NCBI GenBank assembly: GCA_023404095.1 | Contig: JAEYDD010000074.1 | Span: 124,001 to 188,000 of the forward strand | Source of the DNA: Pseudomonadota bacterium | GTDB lineage: Bacteria > Pseudomonadota > Alphaproteobacteria > Rhizobiales > Rhizobiaceae | Direction of reading: 5' to 3' | DNA: 64,000 nt | In this document: positions 43,379 through 52,169 of the stretch, in pieces | Numbering within the stretch: position 1 is the stretch's first letter | Layout of the letters: every line of letters starts with the position of its first letter | Position numbers and translations under genes: made by a program | Notes under the pieces: generated by a model | What the model was told of the DNA's origin: nothing | Databases searched by the model: none | What the model saw: only the letters and a program-made list of their open reading frames with translations

Positions 43379-44152
43379 ATGACGGTTCGCGCCGAGGCTA
43401 TCGCAGTCGACAATCTGCACAAGCGCTTCGGACCGCTGGAGGTCCTAAAAGGGGTTTCCCTGACTGCACATGAAGGCGACGTCATCGCCATTATCGGCGG
43501 TTCCGGTTCCGGCAAATCCACATTTCTACGCTGCATCAACATGCTGGAGCTGCCGAGCGCAGGGACGGTGACGATCCATGGCGAGACGATCGCCATGAAG
43601 AAGGACGGTCACGGCGGGCTGATCCCGGCGGACCGAAAGCAGGTGCAGCGCATCCGCTCCCGACTTGGCATGGTGTTCCAGAACTTCAATCTCTGGCAGC
43701 ACATGACGATCCTACAGAACGTGATCGAGGCTCCCGTGCATGTGCTCGGCGTTCCGAAGGCCGAGGCCGTGGAACGGGCGGAAGCGCTGCTTCGCCGCGT
43801 CGGGCTCCACGAGAAGCGCGATGCCTATCCGGCATTCCTCTCCGGCGGCCAGCAACAGCGCGCGGCGATCGCGCGCGCGCTCGCAGTGCAGCCGCACGTC
43901 ATGCTCTTCGATGAACCGACGTCCGCGCTCGACCCCGAGCTCGTCGGCGAGGTGCTGACGGTCATCGGCGATCTCGCCAACGAGAAGCGGACGATGATCC
44001 TCGTCACGCACGAGATGAAGTTCGCCCGCAACGTCGCCAACCACATCGTCTTTCTCGCCAACGGCGTGATCGAGGAACAGGGGCCGCCGGAAGAGATATT
44101 CGGCGCCCCGAAGTCGGAGCGGTTGAAGAAGTTCATCAGCTCCATCCACTGA
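43379..44152 (+). CDS. Polar amino-acid ABC transporter ATPase
   Basis: This 257-residue HisP/GlnQ-type ATPase has Walker A GGSGSGKST, Q-loop FQNFNLW, signature LSGGQQQR, Walker B VMLFDEPTSALD and the switch His in LVTHEM. The closest functional group is the histidine/arginine/octopine (HisP/AotP/OccP) importers, which carry the small insert seen here after the first strands (MKKDGHGGLIPADRKQ). The ATG at 43379 gives the usual N-terminal length; the very long frame upstream overlaps the opposite-strand hydrolase and is not protein. It is the first gene of the divergent transport arm of the guanidino locus. Confidence 0.9.
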   Translation: MTVRAEAIAVDNLHKRFGPLEVLKGVSLTAHEGDVIAIIGGSGSGKSTFLRCINMLELPSAGTVTIHGETIAMKKDGHGGLIPADRKQVQRIRSRLGMVFQNFNLWQHMTILQNVIEAPVHVLGVPKAEAVERAEALLRRVGLHEKRDAYPAFLSGGQQQRAAIARALAVQPHVMLFDEPTSALDPELVGEVLTVIGDLANEKRTMILVTHEMKFARNVANHIVFLANGVIEEQGPPEEIFGAPKSERLKKFISSIH

Positions 44153-44184
44153 AGAATAGCAATAACCAACAGAGGGAAAATCGC

Positions 44185-44967
44185 ATGAAGACCGCACTGA
44201 AGACGATCGCACTTGCCGCCGTCATCGGCCTTGCCGGCATTTCCGGCGCGATGGCGGAGCAACTCAAGGTCGGGTTCGCCGCCGAGCCCTACCCGCCGTT
44301 CGCCGCTCCCGACGCATCGGGCAACTGGGAAGGCTGGGAAGTGGACTTCATGAAGGCGCTCTGTGCCGAAGCCAAGCTCGATTGCGTCATCACCCCGGTC
44401 GCCTGGGACGGCATCATTCCGGCGCTCACCACCAAGAAGATCGACATGATCATCGGCTCGATGTCGATCACGGCCGAGCGACTGAAGACGATCGACTTCT
44501 CCGACAAGTACTACAACACCCCGACCGGCATCATCGGTCCGAAGGGCGAGGACTTCGACGCCACCCCTGAAAAGCTGGCCGGCAAGACCATCGGCGTGCA
44601 GGTCGCGACCATTCACCAGGCCTATGCGAACAAGTACTTCGGCGAGGCCGGTGCGACGATCAAGGAATACCAGACCCAGGACGAGGCCAACAACGACCTC
44701 GCCGCCGGTCGCCTCGACGCAGTGCAGGCAGACGCCATCGCGCTCGGCGCCTTCCTCGATTCCGACCAGGGCAAGGATTGCTGCGAACTGAAGGGCAACG
44801 TGAAGGACGATCCCGACATTCTCGGCGCCGGCGTCGGCGTCGGATTGCGCCAGGGCGAGACGGAACTGAAGGAAAAGATCAACGCGGCGATCAAGGCGAT
44901 CCGCTCCAACGGCACCTATGACGAATTTTCGAAGAAGTACTTCGACTTCGACATCTACGGCGGCTGA
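44185..44967 (+). CDS. Periplasmic amino-acid-binding protein of the ABC importer
   Basis: This 260-residue type II solute-binding protein has a clear signal peptide (MKTALKTIALAAVIGLAGIS, cleaved at AMA-EQ). The mature part opens with KVGFAAEPYPPFA and contains WEVDFMKALC, the MIIGSMSITAERLKTIDFSD block and the C-terminal AIKAIRSNGTYDEFSKKYF, all typical of Lys/Arg/Orn/His and octopine/nopaline binding proteins. It contains a CC pair (DCCEL). It lies between ATPase and permease genes and has a GAGGG ribosome binding site. The ligand is probably basic or arginine-derived. Confidence 0.9.
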   Translation: MKTALKTIALAAVIGLAGISGAMAEQLKVGFAAEPYPPFAAPDASGNWEGWEVDFMKALCAEAKLDCVITPVAWDGIIPALTTKKIDMIIGSMSITAERLKTIDFSDKYYNTPTGIIGPKGEDFDATPEKLAGKTIGVQVATIHQAYANKYFGEAGATIKEYQTQDEANNDLAAGRLDAVQADAIALGAFLDSDQGKDCCELKGNVKDDPDILGAGVGVGLRQGETELKEKINAAIKAIRSNGTYDEFSKKYFDFDIYGG

Positions 44968-45031
44968 TCAAGACTGAGCCGGGCTGGCGGCGGTGCCGCC
45001 GGCCCTTCCTCATCTTAGAAAAGAAGCATCC

Positions 45032-45763
45032 ATGGCTGCCGATACCGCTTCCCTGATCAACTGGAGCCTGCTGGCGCTCGAACCTCCCGGTTGGGGTGGC
45101 GTGCTGCTGGCCGGATTGCTGAACTCGATCAAGATCGCGATCGGCGGCTATTCGCTCGGGCTGATCCTCGGCACGGGCGGCGCCTTCGGCAAGCTCTACG
45201 GCGGACCCGTGCTGAAGGACCTGCTCGAGGTCTATACGACGCTCGTGCGCGCAGTGCCCGAACTCGTGCTGATCCTGCTGCTCTACTATGCGGGAACCGA
45301 CCTCCTGAACCAGCTGATGACGGCGATCGGCTACGGCCCCGTCGACATCAGCGGCCTTGCCGCCGGCATTTTCGTCATCGGCATCGTCCAGGGCGCCTAT
45401 TCGACGGAGGTGCTGCGTGGGGCGATCAAGGCCGTTCCGGCCGGGCAGATCGAGGCTGCCCGCGCCTTCGGCATGTCGCCCGGCCAGATCATGCGGCGCG
45501 TGACCCTGCCGGCCATGCTGCCGCATGCCATTCCGGGTCTGTCCAATCTCTGGCTGATCTCGACGAAGGACACGGCCCTTCTGGCCGTCGTCGGCTTCAG
45601 CGAACTGACGCTGGTAACGCGGCAGGCCGCCGGCAGCACCAAGGCCTATCTCCTCTTCTTCTGTGCCGCGGGCGCGCTCTACCTGGCGCTGACGCTGGTA
45701 TCGAACGTCATCATCAGGCTCATCGAGGCGCGCGCACGGCGCGGCATGGCGGCCCCGGCATGA
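45032..45763 (+). CDS. Amino-acid ABC transporter permease (HisQ-like)
   Basis: This 243-residue inner-membrane permease has about five spans and the EAA loop EAARAFGMSPGQIMRRVTLPAMLP cut across its conserved Gly, typical of polar amino-acid importers. LVRAVPELVLILLLYY matches the HisQ/OccQ start. The ATG at 45032 has an AGAAAAGAAG purine-rich site. It overlaps the second permease by 4 bases and would form a heterodimer with it. Confidence 0.92.
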   Translation: MAADTASLINWSLLALEPPGWGGVLLAGLLNSIKIAIGGYSLGLILGTGGAFGKLYGGPVLKDLLEVYTTLVRAVPELVLILLLYYAGTDLLNQLMTAIGYGPVDISGLAAGIFVIGIVQGAYSTEVLRGAIKAVPAGQIEAARAFGMSPGQIMRRVTLPAMLPHAIPGLSNLWLISTKDTALLAVVGFSELTLVTRQAAGSTKAYLLFFCAAGALYLALTLVSNVIIRLIEARARRGMAAPA

Positions 45764-46584
45764 TGAGCGATGACAACACCATCGGCGCGATGGCGCTGAC
45801 CGAGCTGCCCGACCGCAAGGGGTTTCTCAAGCCGCACCGCATCATCCTGATGGCGATCGCCGCCGTACTCGTCTTCTGCGCCGCCTGGTTCATGCGCTGG
45901 GACTGGTTGCCGGAATACGGCTGGCGGCTGGGGCAGGGTGTCGGGGTCACGCTCCTGATGCTGTTCAGCACCTGCATCCTCGGCTTCCTCTTCGCCGTGC
46001 CGCTGGGTCTGGTGCAGGTGACCGGGCCTTGGCCGCTGAAGATGCTGGCCCGCGGATTCTGCACGATCATCCGCGGTACGCCGCTGCTGCTGCAGCTCTG
46101 GCTTCTCTACTACGGGCTTGGCTCGCTCTTCCCGCAGTTTCCGGCGATCCGCCAGTCCTTCCTCTGGCACTATCTGCGCGAAGCCTGGCCCTATGGCGTC
46201 GCCGCACTGACCATGTCGTTTGCCGCCTATGAGGGCGAGGTGATGAGAGGCGCCTTTGCCGGCGTGCCGGCGGGCGAGCTTGAAGCTGGCCGCGCCTACG
46301 GGATGAGCCGTTGGAAGGTGTTTCGCCGCATCTGGCTGCCCCGCGCCATCCACCGGGCGCTGCCGACGCTGAACGGCGAGACGGTGCTGCAGCTCAAGGC
46401 GACGCCGCTCGTGGCGACGATCACCGTGATCGACGTCTATGCCGTCGTCTCCAAGATCCGCCAGATGACCTACCTGACCTACGAGCCGCTGCTTTTGCTG
46501 GCGCTCATCTATCTCTGCCTGACCGCCATTCTCGTCGTGGCGTTCCGCGCCCTCGAAAACAAGATCCCCACGCGTGGTGCCTGA
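45760..46584 (+). CDS. Amino-acid ABC transporter permease (HisM-like)
   Basis: This 274-residue partner permease has a longer cytoplasmic N-terminus than usual (about 30 residues before the first span), the CTIIRGTPLLLQLWLLYYGLG segment and an EAA loop ELEAGRAYGMSRWKVFRRIWLP. It belongs to the HisM/OccM group. Start codons at 45760 and 45763 are adjacent; the first overlaps the previous stop as ATGA. It ends one base before the amidohydrolase start, so transport and hydrolysis are cotranscribed. Confidence 0.92.
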   Translation: MMSDDNTIGAMALTELPDRKGFLKPHRIILMAIAAVLVFCAAWFMRWDWLPEYGWRLGQGVGVTLLMLFSTCILGFLFAVPLGLVQVTGPWPLKMLARGFCTIIRGTPLLLQLWLLYYGLGSLFPQFPAIRQSFLWHYLREAWPYGVAALTMSFAAYEGEVMRGAFAGVPAGELEAGRAYGMSRWKVFRRIWLPRAIHRALPTLNGETVLQLKATPLVATITVIDVYAVVSKIRQMTYLTYEPLLLLALIYLCLTAILVVAFRALENKIPTRGA

Positions 46585-46585
46585 C

Positions 46586-47755
46586 ATGAACGTTCGCGCT
46601 TCCCTTACCAACGCCATTCCCGAACTGGTCGCCATCCGCCAGGACCTGCACGCCCATCCCGAACTGGGGCTGGAGGAAGTGCGCACATCGGAGGTGATCG
46701 CCCGGCATCTGGAGGCTTACGGCTACAAGGTCAGTCGCGGCCTTGCCAGGACGGGCCTGGTCGCAACCCTGTCCCACGGCACGGGCCGCCGCTCGGTCGG
46801 GATCCGTGCGGATATCGACGCCCTGCCCATCCTTGAAGAGACGGGCCTTGCCTATGCCAGCAAGACGCCCGGGCTCATGCATGCTTGCGGCCATGACGGG
46901 CATACGGCAATGCTCCTCGGCGCCGCCCGCGCCATCGCGGAGCGCCGAAACTTCGACGGCACCGTCCATCTGATCTTCCAGCCGGCCGAGGAGAATTTTG
47001 GCGGCGCGAAGATCATGGTCGAGGAGGGTCTGTTCGATCGTTTCCCGTGCGACGCGGTTTTTGCGCTGCATAATGAGCCGGGGTTGCCCTTCGGCCAGTT
47101 CGCCTTTCGCGATGGTGCGATCATGGCCGCGGTGGACGAGGCGCGGATCACGCTCAACGGGCGCGGCGGTCATGGCGCGGAGCCGCAGGAGACGGCCGAT
47201 CCGATCGTGGCCGGCGCCTCGATCGTGATGGCATTGCAGACCATCGTTTCACGCAACATCCACCCGCTGGATCCGACCGTCGTCACCGTCGGTTCCTTCC
47301 ATGCCGGCTCGGCCAGCAACATCATCCCGGAGCGGGCAGAGATCGTCGTCGGCATCCGCTCCTTCGATCCGGCCGTGCGGGACGAACTGGAACGGCGGAT
47401 ACGCCTGATTGCCGCGCGCCAGGCGGAAAGCTACGAGATGACGGCCACCGTCGACTACCTCCGAAGCTACGACGCCACCATCAATCACACGGCTGAGACG
47501 GATCTTCTGCGGGATATCGCCATTCAATTTGCCGGTCCGGAGAAGGTGGTTGACCTCCCCCGCCCCTTCATGGGCAGCGAAGACTTCGCCTATATGCTGA
47601 AGGAGCGCCCGGGCAGCTACTTCTTCCTCGGCGCGCGCGCATCCGAAAAGGACCGTCCGCTCCACCATCCGGGTTACAATTTCAACGACGATCTGCTGCC
47701 GATCGGGGCCGCTTTCTGGACCGAAGTGGTCGAAAGATATCTCAAACCGGCGTGA
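46586..47755 (+). CDS. M20-family amidohydrolase (hippurate/N-acyl amino acid hydrolase type)
   Basis: This 389-residue metallo-amidohydrolase of the M20D/HipO group has DLHAHPELGLEEVRTS at the start and metal-site motifs HACGHDGHTAML, FQPAEENFGGA and FALHNEPG, plus GRGGHGAEP and FMGSEDFAYM. Relatives cleave N-acyl amino acids, hippurate, indole-acetyl amino acids or opine-like conjugates. Its place as the last gene of a basic amino-acid importer operon suggests that it releases the amino acid, perhaps arginine, from an imported N-acyl derivative. ATG 46586 is preferred; a GTG at 46574 would overlap the permease. Confidence 0.88.
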   Translation: MNVRASLTNAIPELVAIRQDLHAHPELGLEEVRTSEVIARHLEAYGYKVSRGLARTGLVATLSHGTGRRSVGIRADIDALPILEETGLAYASKTPGLMHACGHDGHTAMLLGAARAIAERRNFDGTVHLIFQPAEENFGGAKIMVEEGLFDRFPCDAVFALHNEPGLPFGQFAFRDGAIMAAVDEARITLNGRGGHGAEPQETADPIVAGASIVMALQTIVSRNIHPLDPTVVTVGSFHAGSASNIIPERAEIVVGIRSFDPAVRDELERRIRLIAARQAESYEMTATVDYLRSYDATINHTAETDLLRDIAIQFAGPEKVVDLPRPFMGSEDFAYMLKERPGSYFFLGARASEKDRPLHHPGYNFNDDLLPIGAAFWTEVVERYLKPA

Positions 47756-47908
47756 ACCGAATCAGCTGTCTCGACGGCTCGGCAGCGGCTTAAACAAAAT
47801 GTGACGATTTTTCGGCGGAGGCCACTTAACACGGGGCCACGATGCCCCATATGATCTTCTTGCATGCACGAGGATGTCCGATGTTCCCCGCAATCAGAGG
47901 ACCTCAAC

Positions 47909-48151
47909 ATGAAGACATTCGTTGTATCGATCGCTGTCATGGCCTTTTCAGCCGTTAGTGCATTTGCAGCCACCACGACTTTCGACCGCGCACGGTTCGG
48001 TGACCCGATCATTGCGTCCAACGAAAGCATGATCGACCTCACCGTGACCGGTTCGGTCGATGAGCCAATTTGCAAATTCGGCGTCAAGACGGTTCGCCGT
48101 TGCGTCGATCCATCGGCCAAACCGATAGAAGAAGGCGTCCGCAAGGACTGA
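47909..48151 (+). CDS. Small exported two-cysteine protein, copy A
   Basis: This 80-residue protein has a clear Sec signal peptide (MKTFVVSIAVMAFSAVSAFA) and a short mature part with two cysteines near the end (ICKFGVKTVRRCVDP), so it is probably periplasmic with one disulfide. I recognise no family. The leader GAGGACCTCAACATGAAGA contains the ribosome binding site and is almost identical to that of the next gene, which also encodes 80 residues with a signal peptide and two late cysteines. The pair looks like an old tandem duplication. Confidence 0.65.
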   Translation: MKTFVVSIAVMAFSAVSAFAATTTFDRARFGDPIIASNESMIDLTVTGSVDEPICKFGVKTVRRCVDPSAKPIEEGVRKD

Positions 48152-48431
48152 CCCAGACATTTATGAGGCCCCCAGATGACCGCCCATGCGGCGGGCGGTC
48201 AGGCGGGTGGTGTGTTCCTTCGGCGCGAATGCCGATACCCCGACATGAGCCTTTCTCAGAACCACGGCTGGCCTCGTGCTGGAGACCCTGGGGTCCGGTG
48301 CGACGCGTTTGTCCGACCAGTGCGCCGATCATTAATATTAGCCATACTTAAAATATGAAATGCGAGGCCTATATACGCCAGAGGGGCGTGAGGGAGCGAA
48401 CGGACTGTCCGTCATATCCGAGGACCTCGAC

Positions 48432-48674
48432 ATGAAGAAACTTGCGCTATCGGCTGCCGTCCTGGCGCTTTCCGCCACGACCGCCGCCGCCATTCCGAGC
48501 AGCTTCGGCTTACCGCATTTCGTGCAAATTGACGACGGATGGCTTGGCGATGGCCGGGCCGATAGACCCGTGAGGGGATCGATCGGCCGGCACGCCTGCG
48601 ATCAACCGCACAGCGAATTGCGGTGTCCGGAATCCAGGGGCAACGACATTCGCGACACCGGACCGCGGAAGTGA
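48432..48674 (+). CDS. Small exported two-cysteine protein, copy B
   Basis: This 80-residue protein has the signal peptide MKKLALSAAVLALSATTAAA and a mature part rich in Asp, Gly and Arg, with two cysteines eight residues apart (ACDQPHSELRCPES). It matches copy A (47909-48151) in length, leader sequence, signal peptide and cysteine spacing (nine in A, eight in B) but otherwise differs greatly. It is preceded by an AT-rich patch (48330-48360) that may hold its own promoter. The function is unknown. Confidence 0.6.
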   Translation: MKKLALSAAVLALSATTAAAIPSSFGLPHFVQIDDGWLGDGRADRPVRGSIGRHACDQPHSELRCPESRGNDIRDTGPRK

Positions 48675-49036
48675 ACGCACCTAACTGATCACTGTGACAC
48701 CCCCGGGGGCTTGTAAACCGTGCCCGACCGCGGCGGGTCCGTTCGGGTGCCCGCATAACGCCTCACCTAAGGTAAGCCACGGCCGGCCGCCGCAACTATT
48801 TAGTGCTTCTTAATTTAAGCCTCACTCAAGCTTCGTGATCTAGCTTGCACTTGGCCAGCATACGGGACCGCAGAAGATCAGGAGCAGGACCGCACCCTCC
48901 CTGTCTTCTCGCGGTCCCTATGTGGCACAGCGCCGCCCGCGCGGCTTTGACCTTTTCTCTCCGCTTCTGCTTTGTTACAGCCACGGCGATGTCCGTGACG
49001 GCGGATGCAATGCAGGTCAGAGAAGCGGAGACGGGA
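48675..49036. other. Gap before the chorismate mutase gene
   Basis: No separate gene is supported. The stretch contains the perfect palindrome CCCCCGGGGG (48700-48709), an AT-rich patch near 48800-48825 that may be a promoter, and an open frame in phase with the chorismate mutase whose residues from 48920 look weakly like a signal peptide. Confidence 0.4.
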
Positions 49037-49333
49037 ATGCCCGATAAAGCAGCGGAATGCCAGACCATGGCGGATATCCGCGAGAACATCGACCGGATCG
49101 ACAAGGAACTGATGGCGCTCTTTGCCGAACGCTGGACGTTCATCGGTCGCGCCGCCGAGATCAAGGCCGGCCTGGGATTGAAGGCCGACATTCCGGCACG
49201 CGTCGACGAAGTGCGCGCCAATGCCCGAGAGAACGCCAAGGCGCATGGTCTGGACGAAGCCTTCTACGACGATCTGTGGAACAGGCTCATCCGTCATTCG
49301 ATCGCCCACGAGGCCGGGAAGCTCGGCGAGTAA
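49037..49333 (+). CDS. Chorismate mutase, AroQ class
   Basis: This 98-residue all-helical AroQ-type protein has IRENIDRIDKELMALFAERW (with the first catalytic Arg), RAAEIKAG and a late NRLIRHSIAHE helix. It would convert chorismate to prephenate; a PchB-like isochorismate-pyruvate lyase activity cannot be excluded. ATG 49037 has a GGAGACGGGA site. The frame remains open upstream, and an ATG at 48920 would add a stretch resembling a signal peptide, raising the possibility of an exported form. Convergent with galE. Confidence 0.82.
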   Translation: MPDKAAECQTMADIRENIDRIDKELMALFAERWTFIGRAAEIKAGLGLKADIPARVDEVRANARENAKAHGLDEAFYDDLWNRLIRHSIAHEAGKLGE

Positions 49334-49360
49334 GGGCCGGGACGCAGACCCGGCTGCCTC

Positions 49361-50353
49361 TCACATCTGGTTGCGGCGGGCGAGATGGTCTTCCCAGTCG
49401 AGCGCGGTACGGACGATGAAGGCCAGGTCGTCATATTGCGGCTGCCAGTTCAATTCCTTCATGGCAACCGCGGGATTGGCGACGATCGACACCGCATCGC
49501 CGGGCCTGCGGCCGGCCACACGCACCGGGAAATCGACGCCGGAAACCTCCTTGACCCGGTTCAAAACCTCGAAAACCGAGAAGCCGCGGCCATAGCCGCA
49601 ATTGGCGACGATCGATCCGCCGCCTGCGCGCATGCGCTCCAGGGCCTTGAGATGGGCGTTGGCGAGGTCGGACACGTGGATGTAATCGCGCACGCAGGTT
49701 CCGTCCGGCGTCGCATAATCCGTGCCGTAAACGTCCATGCCCTGCCGCTTGCCAAGCGCCGCCTCGGAGGCAACCTTGATCAGGTGCGTCGCGCCCTTTG
49801 TCGACTGGCCGGTGCGTCCGCGCGGGTCGGCGCCGGCGACATTGAAATAGCGTAGCGCCGTATAGGCGAAGTCATGCGCAAGGGACGTGTCACGCAGCAT
49901 GATCTCCGTCATCAGCTTCGAGGAACCGTAGGGCGATTCGGGCCGCAGGGGTTCGGTCTCGACGACCGGGTCCGCCGTCTGGGGGGTGCCGTAGACGGCA
50001 GCGGTGGAGGAGAAGACGAAATGTGGCACCTTCGCCTCGACTGCGGCCGCAATCAGCGCCCGCGACTTGACGGTATTGTTCTCGTAGTAGCTCAGCGGAT
50101 CGGCCACGGATTCCGGAACGATGATGGAGCCGGCGAAGTGAATGATCGCATCGATCGCGTTCTCGGCGAAGATCTGCCGGAGCAGGTCGCGATCGGCGAT
50201 ATCGCCTTCGTAGAAGCGGGCCTCCGGGGCGATCGCCCAGCGAAAACCGGTCGACAACCGGTCGATCACCACGACCTCCTCGCCTGCATCGCAGAGCGCC
50301 CAGACCATATGCGAGCCGATGTAGCCCGCTCCGCCCGTCACCAATACAGCCAT
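49361..50353 (-). CDS. galE: UDP-glucose 4-epimerase
   Basis: This 330-residue extended short-chain dehydrogenase has the NAD-binding LVTGGAGYIGSHMVW, the catalytic Ser/Tyr/Lys in FSSTAAVYG and YGSSKLM, and the RYFNVAGADPRGR block. It interconverts UDP-glucose and UDP-galactose, supplying galactose for exopolysaccharide and lipopolysaccharide in rhizobia. The length is normal. It stands alone, 70 bases after the aminotransferase gene. Confidence 0.96.
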   Translation of the reverse strand: MAVLVTGGAGYIGSHMVWALCDAGEEVVVIDRLSTGFRWAIAPEARFYEGDIADRDLLRQIFAENAIDAIIHFAGSIIVPESVADPLSYYENNTVKSRALIAAAVEAKVPHFVFSSTAAVYGTPQTADPVVETEPLRPESPYGSSKLMTEIMLRDTSLAHDFAYTALRYFNVAGADPRGRTGQSTKGATHLIKVASEAALGKRQGMDVYGTDYATPDGTCVRDYIHVSDLANAHLKALERMRAGGGSIVANCGYGRGFSVFEVLNRVKEVSGVDFPVRVAGRRPGDAVSIVANPAVAMKELNWQPQYDDLAFIVRTALDWEDHLARRNQM

Positions 50354-50423
50354 CCGATGTCCCCTCGTCTGTTTAAAGTTGGCGCATAAAAGCGCGCCCG
50401 TAACAAAGAAGCAAATGTGGCGA

Positions 50424-51590
50424 TCAGAGGGCGGCGATGTAGCGCGACAAGCGCTCGGCCGCTTCAGCCACCTGCGCCGTGTCGCGCAGGAAGCAGGCGC
50501 GCATGAACAACGATCCGCCCTCGCCGAACGCAGTGCCGGGCGCGAGTCCGACGCCGGTCTTGTCGACGATGTCGAGAGCGGCCCTGCGGGCGTCCTGCAC
50601 CCCGTCGATCTTCAGGAAGGCATAGATCGCACCGTCCGGCTTCAGCGTCTCCACCCTGTTGGTCGCAATCAGCGCGTCGCAGAGCAGATCTCTTGCCCGG
50701 GTGGCCTTGTCGATATTGGCGCGCACGAAATCGTCACCATCGTCGAGCGCCGCAATCGCACCTTTCTGCATGAACTGCGCGACGCCGGAGGTCGAGTACT
50801 GGACGAGGTTTTCGATCACCTGCCCCATCTGCGGAGGTGCTACCATCCAGCCGACGCGCCAGCCGGTCATGGACCAGTTCTTCGAAAAGGAGTTGACGAA
50901 GACGACACGGTCGCCGTCCTCCATCACGTCGAGGAAGGACGGCGACCGACCGCCGGCATAGTGATAGAGCGCATAGATCTCGTCGGCGATGATCCACAGA
51001 CCTTTCCGGCGCGCGACCTCGATGATCGCCCGAAGATCGTCCTGGGCTGCGGTCCAGCCGGTGGGGTTGGAAGGTGTGTTGACGAACAGCGCCTTGGTGC
51101 GCGGGGTGATCGCAGCCTCGACCCGTGAAAGGTCCAGCCGCCAGCGACCGTCGGCGAACTGCAGCGGTACGGCGCGCGGATGAGCGCCCGCAATCGATGC
51201 GGCGGCGGCGAAATTCGGCCAGGCCGGCGAGAGATAGACGATCTCGTCGCCGGGCGAGGAAAGCGCCTGCACCGCGAGCTGGATCGCCTGCATGCCGGAA
51301 CCGACCACATAGAAATGTTCCGGGGAGAGGCTGTGGCCGAACTGGCGTTCGTAATAGCGTGAAAGGGCCTGGCGCAGTTCGGGAATGCCGCGCTGCCAAG
51401 TGTAAAAAGTCTCGCCGGCCTTCATCGCTTCCATCGCGGCGTCGGAGATGAAAGCAGGCGTGGGAAGATCGCCTTCCCCGACCCACAGCGGGATAAGCCC
51501 ATCGCGGCCGCGCGCATAATTGACCAGTTCTACGATGCCGCTTTCGGGCGCCTGCAGGGCGCGGGGGCTCACATTGCCGAGAATGTCCAT
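50424..51590 (-). CDS. PLP-dependent aminotransferase, class I
   Basis: This 388-residue fold-type I aminotransferase has NTPSNPTGWT, DEIYALYHY, the PLP Lys in NSFSKNWSMTGWRVGW and the late FMRACFL region. It is related to aspartate/aromatic aminotransferases, but the substrate is not evident. It is distinct from the AruH-like enzyme at 40427-41617. ATG 51590 (MDILGNVSPRALQAPESG) has GGAGACAAG upstream; the in-frame ATG at 51617 is less likely. It runs toward galE. Confidence 0.9.
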   Translation of the reverse strand: MDILGNVSPRALQAPESGIVELVNYARGRDGLIPLWVGEGDLPTPAFISDAAMEAMKAGETFYTWQRGIPELRQALSRYYERQFGHSLSPEHFYVVGSGMQAIQLAVQALSSPGDEIVYLSPAWPNFAAAASIAGAHPRAVPLQFADGRWRLDLSRVEAAITPRTKALFVNTPSNPTGWTAAQDDLRAIIEVARRKGLWIIADEIYALYHYAGGRSPSFLDVMEDGDRVVFVNSFSKNWSMTGWRVGWMVAPPQMGQVIENLVQYSTSGVAQFMQKGAIAALDDGDDFVRANIDKATRARDLLCDALIATNRVETLKPDGAIYAFLKIDGVQDARRAALDIVDKTGVGLAPGTAFGEGGSLFMRACFLRDTAQVAEAAERLSRYIAAL

Positions 51591-51737
51591 CTTGTCTCCG
51601 TCGGGGAACGCCGCCAAACCAGCCCATCTCTAGCGGCAAACGCAAGCGCTTTCACGCCAGTTTATCTGACGCTCCGATCGATTTCGGTGATGGGAAATGG
51701 AGGCCTCGGCGGCTGGCGCACCGAGGCGGCGTCCGGT

Positions 51738-52169
51738 TCAGACCGCGGGGCGGCTTTTCAAGAGGTCGCGAATCTCCGTCAGCAGTGCCACATCCGCCGG
51801 CGGGGGACCGGCTTCTTCGGCCTTCTGCTTTTCGACGCTGGCGCGGACGCGGTTCACGCCCTTGACCATGAGGAAGATGATCCACGCGAGGATGACGAAG
51901 TTGAGTGCGACGGTGATGAAGTTGCCGTAGGCGAAGACGGCGCCCTGCTCGCGGGCGGCTGCAAGCGTGCTTGCGGTCACGTTCGACGAAAGCGGCAGGA
52001 AGTAGTTCGAGAAATCGAACCCGCCACCCGTCAACGCGCCGACGATCGGCATCACCAGATCGTTGACGATCGAGTCGACGATCCTGCTGAAAGCGGCACC
52101 GATGATCACACCGACGGCAAGGTCCATGACGTTGCCTCGAGCGATGAACGCCTTGAATTCGTTGAGCAT
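51738..52169 (-). CDS. mscL: Large-conductance mechanosensitive channel
   Basis: This 143-residue MscL has the family N-terminus MLNEFKAFIARGNVMDLAVGV, pore helix VGVIIGAAFSRIVDSIVNDL, the second helix FVILAWIIFLMVKGVNRV and a C-terminal bundle. It opens under membrane tension to release solutes during hypo-osmotic shock. The AGGAGAGGCGC site supports ATG 52169. Divergent from the sensor kinase gene, sharing a 202-base region. Confidence 0.97.
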   Translation of the reverse strand: MLNEFKAFIARGNVMDLAVGVIIGAAFSRIVDSIVNDLVMPIVGALTGGGFDFSNYFLPLSSNVTASTLAAAREQGAVFAYGNFITVALNFVILAWIIFLMVKGVNRVRASVEKQKAEEAGPPPADVALLTEIRDLLKSRPAV

